Shown piece after piece: positions 55,498-64,000 of a DNA stretch of 64,000 bases. Each line of letters opens with the position of its first letter. Within the stretch, counting starts at the first letter, position 1. Under the pieces are notes generated by a model. The model searched no databases. It was not told where the DNA came from and saw only the letters and a program-made list of their open reading frames with translations. The position numbers were made by a program, and so were the translations under genes. The stretch is from the NCBI GenBank assembly GCA_945928865.1, contig CAMENZ010000003.1, forward strand, positions 1-64,000, given 5' to 3'. This DNA is from an uncultured Clostridia bacterium. Its GTDB lineage: Bacteria; Bacillota; Clostridia; Peptostreptococcales; Anaerovoracaceae.

Positions 55498-56229
55498 ATG
55501 ATTAAATTATCAGAAAGATTACAATCTATAGCTGATGAAATAAATCAGGGAGAGACTATGGCTGACATCGGTACAGACCATGGTCTTTTGCCTATTTATC
55601 TATATAAAACAGGGAAATGCCCTAAGGTAATACTTACAGATATAAGCAAACCATCTTTAGAAAAGGCGGTAGAAGACACTAAGACATACCATAGTGAGGG
55701 CGATTATGATTTTCGTTTAGGATCAGGAATTGAAGTTTTAGAAAAATCAGAAGTTGATGCAGTGGCTATTGCAGGCATGGGTGGAATTTTAATGACAGAA
55801 ATTCTAGGCAAGGATATAGAAAAAACCTATAGTTTCAAGAAGTTAATTTTACAGCCAAGGTCTCATGTAGGCAGGCTTAGATATTGGCTGCTTAAGAATG
55901 GATTTTCTGTTGTAAATGAAAAATTAGTACGAGAGGGTAAGTATATTTGGGAAATATTAACAGTAATTCCTAATGAAAAATGCTTTGACCGAAGAACGGA
56001 AGAAGATGATATTGAATTTGAATATCCATTTACCCTTTTAAAATATGATTCACCTCTACTGGAAGAATATTTAAATCAAAGATTGGCTAAGGAAAAGGAA
56101 AAATTAGAACTTAAGAAGATGTCCAAAATCCAAGATTTCAAGGTTATTAGAACTCAGAAACATAGGATTGAATATTTAGATTATTTGTTGAAAGAATTTT
56201 ATGAAGGTAAGCAAAATGAAGGTAAGTGA
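55498..56229 (+). CDS. trmK: tRNA (adenine22-N1)-methyltransferase TrmK
   Basis: 243 codons, ATG 10 bases after rpoD. SAM-binding motif MADIGTDHGLLPIYL, then the family string AGMGGILMTEIL and LQPRSHVGRLRYWLLKNGF. The C-terminal 60 residues are a charged helical hairpin, normal for TrmK/YqfN. It methylates A22 in serine and other tRNAs. Its end overlaps nif3 by 14 bases. Confidence 0.95.
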   Translation: MIKLSERLQSIADEINQGETMADIGTDHGLLPIYLYKTGKCPKVILTDISKPSLEKAVEDTKTYHSEGDYDFRLGSGIEVLEKSEVDAVAIAGMGGILMTEILGKDIEKTYSFKKLILQPRSHVGRLRYWLLKNGFSVVNEKLVREGKYIWEILTVIPNEKCFDRRTEEDDIEFEYPFTLLKYDSPLLEEYLNQRLAKEKEKLELKKMSKIQDFKVIRTQKHRIEYLDYLLKEFYEGKQNEGK

Positions 56230-57007
56230 TTTTGAAAAATATATTGAAGAAATAGCTCCTTTAAGACTTCAAGAAGCATGGGATAATTCAGGATGGCAAC
56301 TAAAATTAAAAAACGGAGAGTTTTTTAAGATTTTAATTGGGATGGAAGTTACTTCTCAAGTAGTAAGTGAGGCTATAGAACTTAGAGCTGACCTTATTTT
56401 AACTCATCATCCCCTTATTTTTACACCATTGAAAATGATTGACCAGAAATATGTTACGGGAAACTTAATAAAGAGGCTTATAGAAAATAATATTAGTGTT
56501 TATTCAGTTCATACTAATTTTGATATAGTAGAAAAGGGTAACAATGATTATATTGGAGAGCTTTTAGGCTTTGAAAACATAGGTCTTATGGATGGGGATG
56601 AAACTGAAATATGTAGAGTCGGTATGGTATCTTCAGGCAGTATAATGTTAGAAGATTTAATTTCATGGGCAGAAGAAAGGATCGGAGTAAGTCGTAAATT
56701 TTTCAGTTTAGTGGGAGATAAGACAAAATATATTAAAAAAGTTGGTTGGTGCAGTGGTGCAGGCGGAGATTTTATAGAGTTGGCTCATAAAAATCAATGT
56801 GATTTATATATTACAGGAGATGTAAAATACCATGGAGCTCAATTAGCTAAAGAACTTAATTTAGCCGTGTTAGATTTAGGACATTTCGGAACGGAGTATT
56901 TATTTACCGAGAATATGTATGAGCTTTTGAATGAAAAACTTGACAAATTCAAAGAAGTGGATATAATAAAGTCTTGTGTAAATTTAAATCCATTTACTGA
57001 AATATAA
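56216..57007 (+). CDS. NIF3-family dinuclear metal protein (YqfO-like)
   Basis: 263 codons from ATG 56216; another in-frame ATG at 56201 has the same following bases (ATGAAGGTAAG), but GAAGG placed 8 bases before 56216 favours the second. Metal ligands are LILTHHPLIF, the histidine in YSVHTNFD, and DLGHFGTEY near the end. The insert domain of longer YqfO forms is short here. Biochemical role is unsettled for the family (GTP cyclohydrolase-like fold). The trmK-nif3 pairing is conserved in Firmicutes. Confidence 0.92.
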   Translation: MKVSDFEKYIEEIAPLRLQEAWDNSGWQLKLKNGEFFKILIGMEVTSQVVSEAIELRADLILTHHPLIFTPLKMIDQKYVTGNLIKRLIENNISVYSVHTNFDIVEKGNNDYIGELLGFENIGLMDGDETEICRVGMVSSGSIMLEDLISWAEERIGVSRKFFSLVGDKTKYIKKVGWCSGAGGDFIELAHKNQCDLYITGDVKYHGAQLAKELNLAVLDLGHFGTEYLFTENMYELLNEKLDKFKEVDIIKSCVNLNPFTEI

Positions 57008-57051
57008 ATTAATATAGTAGTATATTTTCTATTTATTAGGATAGGTGAAAT

Positions 57052-57159
57052 ATGAATAATAAGAAAAAAAGATTATTAACTCAGATCTTAGTTGTATTGT
57101 TGATTTCAGCAGTAGTTATAACCTATAGCATTACCTTTATAGGTTCTTTTTTAGACTAG
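57052..57159 (+). CDS. Small single-helix membrane protein
   Basis: 35 codons, ATG 57052 behind AGGTGA at 57044-57049. The peptide starts MNNKKKRLLTQ and has one membrane helix, ILVVLLISAVVITYSITFI. The basic N-terminus implies the end inside the cell. It lies between nif3 and the RNase P RNA and may share their transcript. No family is certain; length and charge recall the DUF4044 type. Confidence 0.55.
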   Translation: MNNKKKRLLTQILVVLLISAVVITYSITFIGSFLD

Positions 57160-57167
57160 GAGATTAA

Positions 57168-57510
57168 TTGGGTAAAGCAGACAGTCGCGTGATTTTATCA
57201 TGAGGAAAGTCCGGGCTTCGCAGGGCAAGGGTGCCAGATAACGTCTGGCGTAGGTAACTATAGGGAAAGTGCAACAGAAACATTCCGCCGAAACAGTTAG
57301 GCTGTGGTAAGGTTGAAATGGTGAGGTAAGAGCTCACCGGAGTTGTGGAGACACAGCTGCCGTGTAAACCCCACCCGAAGCAAGACCAAATAGGGAACAA
57401 GGGAAGCTGCCCGTTTCTCCCCGGGAAGGTAGGTCGCTAGAGCTTGATGGTGACATTAAGTCGAGAAAGATGATTGTCTAATACAGAACCCGGCTTATAG
57501 CTTTGCCCAA
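57168..57510 (+). ncRNA. rnpB: RNase P RNA
   Basis: The ends TTGGGTAAAGC and GCTTTGCCCAA pair as helix P1 (one mismatch in the middle). The universally conserved regions are present: GAGGAAAGTCCGGGC at 57202-57216 and ACAGAACCCGGCTTAT at 57483-57498. The 343-base length is normal. It is the catalytic RNA that matures tRNA 5' ends. It shares the plus strand with nif3 and is closed by terminator 57526-57561. Confidence 0.96.
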
Positions 57511-57525
57511 TTTAATATTAAATTA

Positions 57526-57561
57526 AAAAAGTGTGAGGAAAGGGAAATCTTCACACTTTTT
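57526..57561. terminator. Terminator between rnpB and prfC, probably bidirectional
   Basis: AAAAAGTGTGA pairs with TCACACTTTTT over 11 bases around a 14-base loop; T runs lie on both strands. Confidence 0.8.
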
Positions 57562-57581
57562 ATATTGCTTTTTATCTGAAT

Positions 57582-59189
57582 TTAGTATTTATTTACTACA
57601 TCTAAGGCTTCTACCAGTTTAATATCTTGATGTTTTTCCATAAAGTAATTTAGGGTAAATTGATTAGCAAAGAGGATAAGTGGACGCTGGAAACGGTCGA
57701 ACACTAACATTTGTCTAGAATCTAGGGCATCCTTTACTTTTTCTAAGTATTTTTCATCTTCTGAATCCATATCAACCCAACGAACAATATTGAAATCCAA
57801 TGAATTCATTCTAATTTCCGCATTGTACTCATTTTTCAGTCTGTATTCAAAAACTTCAAATTGTAATTGACCTACAGCACCAATTATTACTTCATTATAT
57901 TGATTACGGTAAACCTGTATAGCTCCTTCTTGTGCTAACTGATTTACACCTTTTTGGAACTGCTTTGCCTTCATAGTATCCTTAGGCATAACCATAGCAA
58001 ATAACTCGGCAGGGAATGTAGGTAAAGGTTCAAAGAAAAGAGACTCTTTAGTAGTAGTTAGGGTATCTCCGATTTGATAATTTCCTACATCATAAATTCC
58101 TATAATATCACCGGCTACAGCAGTTTGAATATTTTCACGCTCATTTGCCATTAGCATAGTAGACTGGGCTAATTTCATTTCTTTTCCTGTTCTAGACAGG
58201 GTAACGGCCATACCTTTCTGGAAGGTTCCTGAACAAATTCTGAAAAAAGCAAGTCTGTCTCTGTGAGCAGGATTCATATTTGCTTGGATTTTAAATATGA
58301 AACCACTGAAAAAATCATCGGTAGGTAAAATTTCAATATCTTCACCTTTTAGGTTGGCTTTTCGTGCAGAAGGAGCAGGGGACATTGTCAAGAAATGTTT
58401 TAAGAACTGAGTTGTTCCAAAATCTGCTAATGCAGAGCCGAAAAATATAGGTGAAAGTTTACCTGCTGAAATAAGTTCCATATCAAACTCATTACCGGCA
58501 CCTTGAATTAGTTCTATTTCATCACGAAGGGCAGAAAGGTTATATCCGGCAATTTCATTTTCTAATTCAGGACCGAATACACCATCTTCACCTAAGGTTA
58601 TGGTTTTTCCCGCCTTGTATAATACAACCTCATTGGTTCTTAGGTCATAGATACCTTCAAAGTTAAGTCCGTTACCTATAGGCCAAGTAACCGGAACAGA
58701 TGGAAGTCCTAAAACATCTTCTAATTCCTGTACTAAATCAAAGGGATCTTTAGTTTCTCTATCTAATTTGTTTATAAATGTAAAAATAGGAATTCCACGC
58801 ATGGAACATACCTTGAAAAGTTTTTTAGTTTGAGCTTCTATACCTTTGGCACCATCTATAACCATAACTGCAGAGTCTACAGAGGTGAGAATTCTATAGG
58901 TATCTTCACCGAAATCGTTATGTCCGGGAGTATCCATTATAGAAATAACCTTACCTTCGTATTCAAATTGCATAACAGAGGATGTTACTGAAATGCCTCT
59001 TTGTTTTTCTATTTCCATCCAGTCAGAAGTTGCAAATTTTGAATTTCTACGGGCTTTAACAGTTCCGGCTTCACGGATTGCACCTCCATGAAGAAGTAGT
59101 TTTTCTGTTAAAGTGGTTTTACCGGCATCCGGATGGGATATAATACCAAAAATTCTTCTTTTATTTATTGTATCAATTTTAACTGTCAT
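57582..59189 (-). CDS. prfC: Peptide chain release factor 3 (RF3)
   Basis: 535 codons, usual length. GTPase motifs: G1 SHPDAGKTTL, the switch EKQRGISVTSS, G3 DTPGHNDFGED, and G4 NKLDRETKDP. The C-terminal ribosome-binding domains follow, with VGQLQFEVFEYRLKNEY. RF3 releases RF1/RF2 from the ribosome after termination. It stands alone on the minus strand with a promoter at 59222-59249. Confidence 0.96.
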   Translation of the reverse strand: MTVKIDTINKRRIFGIISHPDAGKTTLTEKLLLHGGAIREAGTVKARRNSKFATSDWMEIEKQRGISVTSSVMQFEYEGKVISIMDTPGHNDFGEDTYRILTSVDSAVMVIDGAKGIEAQTKKLFKVCSMRGIPIFTFINKLDRETKDPFDLVQELEDVLGLPSVPVTWPIGNGLNFEGIYDLRTNEVVLYKAGKTITLGEDGVFGPELENEIAGYNLSALRDEIELIQGAGNEFDMELISAGKLSPIFFGSALADFGTTQFLKHFLTMSPAPSARKANLKGEDIEILPTDDFFSGFIFKIQANMNPAHRDRLAFFRICSGTFQKGMAVTLSRTGKEMKLAQSTMLMANERENIQTAVAGDIIGIYDVGNYQIGDTLTTTKESLFFEPLPTFPAELFAMVMPKDTMKAKQFQKGVNQLAQEGAIQVYRNQYNEVIIGAVGQLQFEVFEYRLKNEYNAEIRMNSLDFNIVRWVDMDSEDEKYLEKVKDALDSRQMLVFDRFQRPLILFANQFTLNYFMEKHQDIKLVEALDVVNKY

Positions 59190-59221
59190 TTTAATATCCT
59201 TTCAAAAAAATCAGCATAAAT

Positions 59222-59249
59222 ATCTTACCATAAATCTTGAAAAAGTAAA
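59222..59249 (-). promoter_or_regulatory. Probable prfC promoter
   Basis: On the minus strand TTTACT (59249-59244) and TAAGAT (59227-59222) are 16 bases apart with TGG as extended -10. Confidence 0.5.
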
Positions 59250-59356
59250 GAATATGTTGTATTATATTTATCTATGTTTTTATAAAATCAGATAAATAAT
59301 GTATTAAATTTGCAGATTTTGTCAGAAACATGAAATTTTAGAAAGACGGTAAATTT

Positions 59357-60703
59357 ATGGAAGAAAATAAAATGGGCATTATGCCTATGAGAAAACTTCT
59401 CTACAGTATGTCATGGCCGGCAATATTATCTATGACTATAAACGCATTATACAATATAGTAGATAGTATATTTGTGGCTAGAATAGGAGAGGATGCTTTA
59501 TCTGCAGTTTCTCTTGTATCACCTCTTCAATTTTTAATAATTGCAGTCAGTGTGGGGAGTGGTATAGGAGTAAATTCTCTAATTGCAAGAAAATTAGGTG
59601 CTAAAGATCAACTTTCGGCAGACCAAGCAGCTAGTACAGGAATTTTAATTGGAGTATTGAATTTTGGATTGTTTGTGGCTATAGGTCTGTTTGTACCAAA
59701 ACTTTTTTTAGCAAGCTATGCAGAGGAAGGTACTTATATCTATAACGCAGGCTTTAGATATTTAGAAATTATATGCTTAGGTTCGCTGTTTTTAAATGTT
59801 CAGATTCAAATCGAAAAGATTTTGCAATCTACAGGTAATATGGTGGCTCCTATGGCTTGTAGCATGACGGGAGCCCTTGTGAATTTGGTTTTAGACCCTA
59901 TTATGATTTTTGGACTCTTTGGATTTCCAAAGTTGGGGGTAACAGGAGCAGCGGTTGCAACTATAATTGGACAATTCTTCGGTATGATGGTGGGCGTATT
60001 GTTCTTAGTTAAGGGTAATCACTTAGTTAATATCAATATGAAAAACTTTAAGGTGGATTGGAAAATTATAAAGGAAATATATGAAGTGGGTTTTCCTTCT
60101 ATTATAATGCAGTCCATAGCTGCTGTTATGATAATTTTTTATAACAAAATCTTAGTAGAATATTCTACTACTGCTGTAGCAGTTTTAGGTATATATTTTA
60201 GGATACAGTCCTTTATCTTTATGCCGGTATTCGGATTAAATCAGGGCTCTATGCCGATTATTGCCTATAATTTTGGGGCTAAAAATAAGGAAAGAGTAAT
60301 GGCAGGGTATAAAGAATCTTTAAAAATTGCCTTATTTGTGATGGTAATAGGTTTTATTCTATTCCAAACAATTCCTGATAAATTATTGGGTATATTTGAT
60401 GCTTCAGCTCAAATGTTAAAAATAGGTGTGCCGGCGTTAAGACTCATAAGTATATGTTTCATACCGGCGGCTTTTGGTATAATGAATGGAACCTTTTTCC
60501 AAGCTACGGGGCATGGAGTGTATAGCCTGATAAGTGCAGTTATTAGACAGCTTTTAGGCATACTGCCATTAGCTTATATTTTAGCAAAGATAGGCGGAGT
60601 AACCTTGTCTTGGTTAGCATTTCCATTAGCAGAAATTTCAGGACTATCCTATAGTTTGATTATGTTCTATAGGCTTTATAAAAAGGAAATTTCTGTTCTG
60701 TAA
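59357..60703 (+). CDS. MATE-family multidrug/cation antiporter
   Basis: 448 codons, about twelve membrane helices in two matching halves. The family pattern is clear in SMSWPAILSMTINALYNIVD near the N-terminus, SLVSPLQFLIIAVSVGSGIG, and GLNQGSMPIIAYNFGAK in the second half. MATE proteins export organic cations in exchange for Na+ or H+. The ribosome binding site is weak (GACGGT). No regulator adjoins it. The substrate is unknown. Confidence 0.93.
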   Translation: MEENKMGIMPMRKLLYSMSWPAILSMTINALYNIVDSIFVARIGEDALSAVSLVSPLQFLIIAVSVGSGIGVNSLIARKLGAKDQLSADQAASTGILIGVLNFGLFVAIGLFVPKLFLASYAEEGTYIYNAGFRYLEIICLGSLFLNVQIQIEKILQSTGNMVAPMACSMTGALVNLVLDPIMIFGLFGFPKLGVTGAAVATIIGQFFGMMVGVLFLVKGNHLVNINMKNFKVDWKIIKEIYEVGFPSIIMQSIAAVMIIFYNKILVEYSTTAVAVLGIYFRIQSFIFMPVFGLNQGSMPIIAYNFGAKNKERVMAGYKESLKIALFVMVIGFILFQTIPDKLLGIFDASAQMLKIGVPALRLISICFIPAAFGIMNGTFFQATGHGVYSLISAVIRQLLGILPLAYILAKIGGVTLSWLAFPLAEISGLSYSLIMFYRLYKKEISVL

Positions 60704-60750
60704 GTTTGTAAAAAAATAGTAAATTAAGGATTGTTTTTATGGTTAGCCTA

Positions 60751-60815
60751 TTGCAATTATGTGGATTTAGTGTTAATATGGAGAAGAAATTTAATAGCAA
60801 ATTTATGTTCTTCTC
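60751..60815 (+). promoter_or_regulatory. Promoter and leader hairpin before the cobalamin riboswitch
   Basis: TTGCAA at 60751-60756 and TAATAT at 60774-60779 are 17 bases apart. Directly after, GAGAAGAA (60781-60788) pairs with TTCTTCTC (60808-60815), so the transcript would begin near a stem ahead of the aptamer. Confidence 0.55.
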
Positions 60816-60839
60816 AGTGGATTTTGCTAATGGATTTTA

Positions 60840-60998
60840 ATAGGCATATTTTGCGGGGAAGCTAAGATGGAAGTCGGTTAAAATCCGACACGGTCCCGCC
60901 ACTGTAATAAGGGAGCCAAAATCCAATATGCCATTGGGATTGATATTCTGAGAAGGCGGGTTAGGTGATGAACTTTAAGTCAGGAGACATGCATAAAT
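60840..60998 (+). ncRNA. Cobalamin (B12) riboswitch aptamer
   Basis: The class hallmarks are present in order: GGAAGTCGGTTAAAATCCGA with its hairpin, the B12-box-type core GTCCCGCCACTGTAA ending at 60907, GAGAAGGCGGG, and AGTCAGGAGACATGC at 60978-60992. GGCATATT (60843-60850) and AATATGCC (60925-60932) are complementary and probably form an outer helix. Such aptamers bind adenosyl- or other cobalamins and lower expression downstream. Confidence 0.92.
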
Positions 60999-61108
60999 CG
61001 TGGTTTAGTTCATTATGTCGGAGCAACAGATGGATATACACTGTTTAATACAGGAACTCAGCGAATACGGGCTGTGGTTGAGAGTTAACTCTAAACCACG
61101 GCTTTTTT
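60999..61108 (+). promoter_or_regulatory. Riboswitch expression platform: antiterminator and terminator
   Basis: Terminator: GCTGTGGTTGAGAGTT and AACTCTAAACCACGGC, 61071-61102, followed by six T residues. Antiterminator: CGTGGTTTAG at 60999-61008 is the exact complement of CTAAACCACG at 61091-61100, so it competes for the terminator's 3' arm. The early strand lies right at the aptamer's 3' edge, where ligand binding could block it. Confidence 0.85.
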
Positions 61109-61138
61109 ATTTACTTTTTTAGGAGAAAGGACAGAGAA

Positions 61139-64000
61139 ATGAAGAGAAGAAAGATGTTAAGCATGGCTTTGGCATTTATCATGGTGTTTACTATGGTTGT
61201 GCCATATTCTTTGGAGAATGTTGTGTATGCAGCAGGTCAGCCAAAGGCAAGTATTGAGGGGGCATTAGAAACTAATGCTACTTTGACTGCTAAACTAACG
61301 ATTGATGGTCAAGAAGTTACAGAGGGCCTTACTTATCAGTGGATTTTTGTTGATACTATTTGGGATGAAATATCAGAAGAATATGAAGAATTTCCAAGAG
61401 ACATAAAAGGTGAGACTTCTAAAACTTTTGTAGTTCCAAAGAATGGAAAAAATAAAACATATAGAGTTCAAATTATGTATCAAGGTAAAGCTAGTTTTGC
61501 AGATGTTAAAATAACAAAAGAAGGTTCTAGTCTAACTTTTGATAGCGTTAACGATGAAATAAAATCTAAATTAGAAAAATATAAGGAAATAAAAGCAATT
61601 ACAACAATTACATTACCTTTTGAAGATAGTACTAAAAAGGCAAATATCAGTTGGACAAGTGATAAAAATGATTATATAGCTAATAATGGTGAAATGCTTA
61701 AATTACCAGAAGAAGGTGAATTAGATGTTATTTTAACAGCCAATATTAGTATTAATGGAAAATCTGAAACTAGAGAGCACATATTAAAATTAATTTCTAA
61801 GTCTAAACAAGAATTAGATGTAGCTTTACCAGAAGGCAAGCTTTTTAAGGCTAAATTTGGTACAGATTCTAACTTAAAAGATATGTTAAAAGCATATTTA
61901 AATACTAAAAATATAAAGGCAGATATAGAAATTAAAGAAATCAAAAATACTACTAACAGAAGTAAAGACTCTAAAGTAGATGAAGATGGAACATTGCATT
62001 ATTTTTATGCAGATCCATTTAATCTTACAGGTGCACCAATTTTTAACAACGTTTATGATAGGTTTGAGATTAAAACTGTCATTAATAAAAGTGAAAAAAA
62101 TATAAAATTAGATTTATATTGGGATGTTGATAAGTTAAAATCCACATTAGAAGAAAGAATTTTAGGCAATATTACTTGGGATAAAATTAAAAAAGATAAT
62201 ATTGAAGAAAATTTAGCAGTGACTGATTTAAGTTTACCACAGATTGCTATACCTGAAGCAAAAAATTGTAAGTTAACATGGAAGTCTGATAAGAATGCAA
62301 TTAAGATTGTTGAACCAAAAGGTGATACAAATACGATGATGTATGGAGATTTTACAGGGAAAGTAAACCGTTCTAAAGATGATCAAACTGTTAAGTTAAC
62401 TGTTACAATTAAATATGTGAAATCAGAAACTACTGAAGCTGAGGCAATGGTAGCTAATCTTAAAAAAGAATTTACTATTAAAGTACCGAAATTAGATAAT
62501 GATGCTATTAAGGCTGAAAAAGCTAAGATGCAGAAAATTTTAGATGAAAATTATTTAGAAGAAAAACTAGGTGATTCTACTAAATCTAAATATGAAAAAG
62601 GTGAAAAGGGAAATTGGATTTATAAGGGCAGTGAAAAATTGGATTTAGAAAATGTTACTAATGATATTCAATTCCTTCGTCCACAGGAAGTTTTAGGTCA
62701 AGCATTGAAAGAAGATTTGATTACATCGGATGAATACTATAATTACGGGTTTAAAATAATAAGTGATAGTCCGGTAATTGAGCCAAATGCTTATAGAGGA
62801 TTTGTTTTCAGAGATACCAATAAGGATACAACGGTTAATCTAAAGGTAATAATGTTTGATAAGAAATCTCCTGAAATATATGTTGAAAAGGCATTAAAGC
62901 CGATAACAGTAAAAAAACTAACTAAAGAAGAATTAGATGCAGCTGAAAAATTGATGAAAAAATCAGTTGAAAAATATTTTGATTTAATCAAGGGTGAAAA
63001 TACTGATATTAACAGTATCAGTAAAGATTTACATGCTTTCCAGGAAGTGATTTTAGAAGGTGAAAATGCAAAAGGTATTTATCACTATACTCAGTCTCAT
63101 TGGTTAGGAGTTATTCCGGTATCTTATAAGGAAAATTTGGTGCAATCAGTTGATGATCCTAATTATACTGATGAGCAGTACACATATTTCAATTCTAATA
63201 AGCCTGGAATTATTCAAGTCGGAAATCCTAGGTTATTAACTACACCTGATTATGATGTTAAAGTCAAAGTAGATAGTTATCTTAGTCATGCTGTATATGG
63301 AAAATATTATACTCATTATAAAAAGCTAGGCAACATGACTGAAGCAGCTAAATATGAAAAATTCTATCGTCAGTATGCTAAGGCAGATTTAGTAGTTAAG
63401 GGAATAAAGGGAGCTGATCCTAATCCTGAGGCAAAAATTAATGTAAAAATTTCCATTAGTCCTAAAAAAGGTGAATATTGGGTACCGGAGGAAACTGTAA
63501 CTTTAGAAAAGTATTCTACAGCGTATGAAGCCTTTGAAAATATTCAGAAAAAATATGATATTCAGTTTAAAGGAGGACCTAATTATGTATCTGATATTAC
63601 ATATAAGGGTGAAACTTTAGGCGAAAAAACTCAAGGAAAAGATAGTGGCTGGATGTATACTGTAAATGGTATTTTATCAAACAAGACTTTAGGTGAATAT
63701 GTATTAACAGATGGAGATAAGGTTGAAATTTTCTATACTAAAAAATGGCAATCAGTACCAGGCGCAATCGGTATGGCTATCAATAACCCAACCATAATCA
63801 TTCTCAACACAGACGGCAAGGTAGATAATTCTAAAGGAACTGCTAAATATGATTCTGATAAAAAGGAAGTATCCATCACACCTAATAAAAACTTTAAGAT
63901 TAAAGAAATCAAAGTTAATGGAAAAACTGTTGAAATTTCCAATATATTAAAGGGTATAGAACCTACTGATAAGGTTGAAATAGTTTTTGAAGAAGAAGCG
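61139..64000 (+). CDS. Large secreted surface protein with DUF4430 (transcobalamin-like) domain, 3' end cut
   Basis: ATG 61139 behind AGGAGAAAGG opens 954 codons with no stop up to the window end. A signal peptide is clear (MKRRKMLSMALAFIMVF core, likely cut near VVYA at residue 33). Residues about 130-220 and 340-450 look like atrophied bacterial Ig-like domains (ANISWTSDKNDYIANNGEM; CKLTWKSDKNAIKIV). An unassigned domain covers 460-780. Residues about 785-870 match DUF4430, with DSGWMYTVNG (W838), then GEYVLTDGDKVEIFYTKKW. DUF4430 also occurs at the C-terminus of human transcobalamin and intrinsic factor. Control by a B12 riboswitch supports a corrinoid-capture role; that is inference. Confidence 0.85.
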   Translation, partial: MKRRKMLSMALAFIMVFTMVVPYSLENVVYAAGQPKASIEGALETNATLTAKLTIDGQEVTEGLTYQWIFVDTIWDEISEEYEEFPRDIKGETSKTFVVPKNGKNKTYRVQIMYQGKASFADVKITKEGSSLTFDSVNDEIKSKLEKYKEIKAITTITLPFEDSTKKANISWTSDKNDYIANNGEMLKLPEEGELDVILTANISINGKSETREHILKLISKSKQELDVALPEGKLFKAKFGTDSNLKDMLKAYLNTKNIKADIEIKEIKNTTNRSKDSKVDEDGTLHYFYADPFNLTGAPIFNNVYDRFEIKTVINKSEKNIKLDLYWDVDKLKSTLEERILGNITWDKIKKDNIEENLAVTDLSLPQIAIPEAKNCKLTWKSDKNAIKIVEPKGDTNTMMYGDFTGKVNRSKDDQTVKLTVTIKYVKSETTEAEAMVANLKKEFTIKVPKLDNDAIKAEKAKMQKILDENYLEEKLGDSTKSKYEKGEKGNWIYKGSEKLDLENVTNDIQFLRPQEVLGQALKEDLITSDEYYNYGFKIISDSPVIEPNAYRGFVFRDTNKDTTVNLKVIMFDKKSPEIYVEKALKPITVKKLTKEELDAAEKLMKKSVEKYFDLIKGENTDINSISKDLHAFQEVILEGENAKGIYHYTQSHWLGVIPVSYKENLVQSVDDPNYTDEQYTYFNSNKPGIIQVGNPRLLTTPDYDVKVKVDSYLSHAVYGKYYTHYKKLGNMTEAAKYEKFYRQYAKADLVVKGIKGADPNPEAKINVKISISPKKGEYWVPEETVTLEKYSTAYEAFENIQKKYDIQFKGGPNYVSDITYKGETLGEKTQGKDSGWMYTVNGILSNKTLGEYVLTDGDKVEIFYTKKWQSVPGAIGMAINNPTIIILNTDGKVDNSKGTAKYDSDKKEVSITPNKNFKIKEIKVNGKTVEISNILKGIEPTDKVEIVFEEEA

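Noticed and set aside
61672..61944. Minus-strand open frame inside the surface-protein gene
   Set aside because: It is a shadow of the strong plus-strand coding frame, with no start signal.

Overview
The window looks like chromosomal core sequence of a low-GC, Gram-positive anaerobe of the class Clostridia. The evidence is strong AGGAGG-type ribosome binding sites, AT-rich codon use, Firmicutes-type gene orders (argR-recN, dnaG-rpoD-trmK-nif3, ruvC-ruvA-ruvB-queA), a Re-type citrate synthase, a membrane pyrophosphatase of the K+-dependent type and a crotonase. I do not assign a genus. There is no rRNA, tRNA, CRISPR array or intact mobile element. The sequence is almost all housekeeping genes, with a small accessory zone at the left end and a large surface-protein gene that runs off the right end.

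Layout. 1-9.7 kb is accessory: a cut CPBP protease, a membrane protein, an ArsC/Spx-like protein, a TetR gene with a three-gene membrane cassette that shares its operator, a lipoprotein, a YbjQ protein, and a metal P-type ATPase divergent from a second TetR gene that overlaps an aldehyde dehydrogenase gene. 9.7-16.8 kb carries recN and argR on the minus strand, then ruvCAB-queA-hom on the plus strand behind a LexA-like promoter. 16.8-25.4 kb holds trmL, rpoN, a glycolytic cluster gap-pgk-gap-tpiA, secG and hppA. 25.5-26.8 kb holds a crotonase and rpmB. 27.3-38.8 kb is one purine operon, purE-C-F-M-N-O-H(AICARFT)-D-L.

39-43.7 kb holds small genes and then Asp23-like, recG, rsmD, coaD and a coiled-coil gene. 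43.8-49.1 kb is a four-gene operon for the oxidative branch of the TCA cycle: Re-citrate synthase, GntR regulator, aconitase and isocitrate dehydrogenase, giving 2-oxoglutarate for glutamate. 49.1-57.5 kb holds a decayed gene, an M16 peptidase, dut, dgt, the dnaG-rpoD-trmK-nif3 macro-operon and RNase P RNA. 57.6-60.7 kb has prfC (minus strand) and a MATE transporter. 60.7-64 kb is a cobalamin riboswitch with a terminator/antiterminator platform. It leads into an open reading frame of at least 954 codons for a secreted protein with a DUF4430 (transcobalamin-like) domain.

The points most worth attention are: the riboswitch-controlled surface protein as a candidate corrinoid-capture system; a purF whose product lacks the N-terminal cysteine nucleophile though it sits in the only purine operon seen; a purine operon using separate IMP cyclohydrolase and AICAR formyltransferase and no purK; twin GAPDH genes on either side of pgk with different cofactor-pocket residues; and several operator palindromes that sit exactly on readable promoters.
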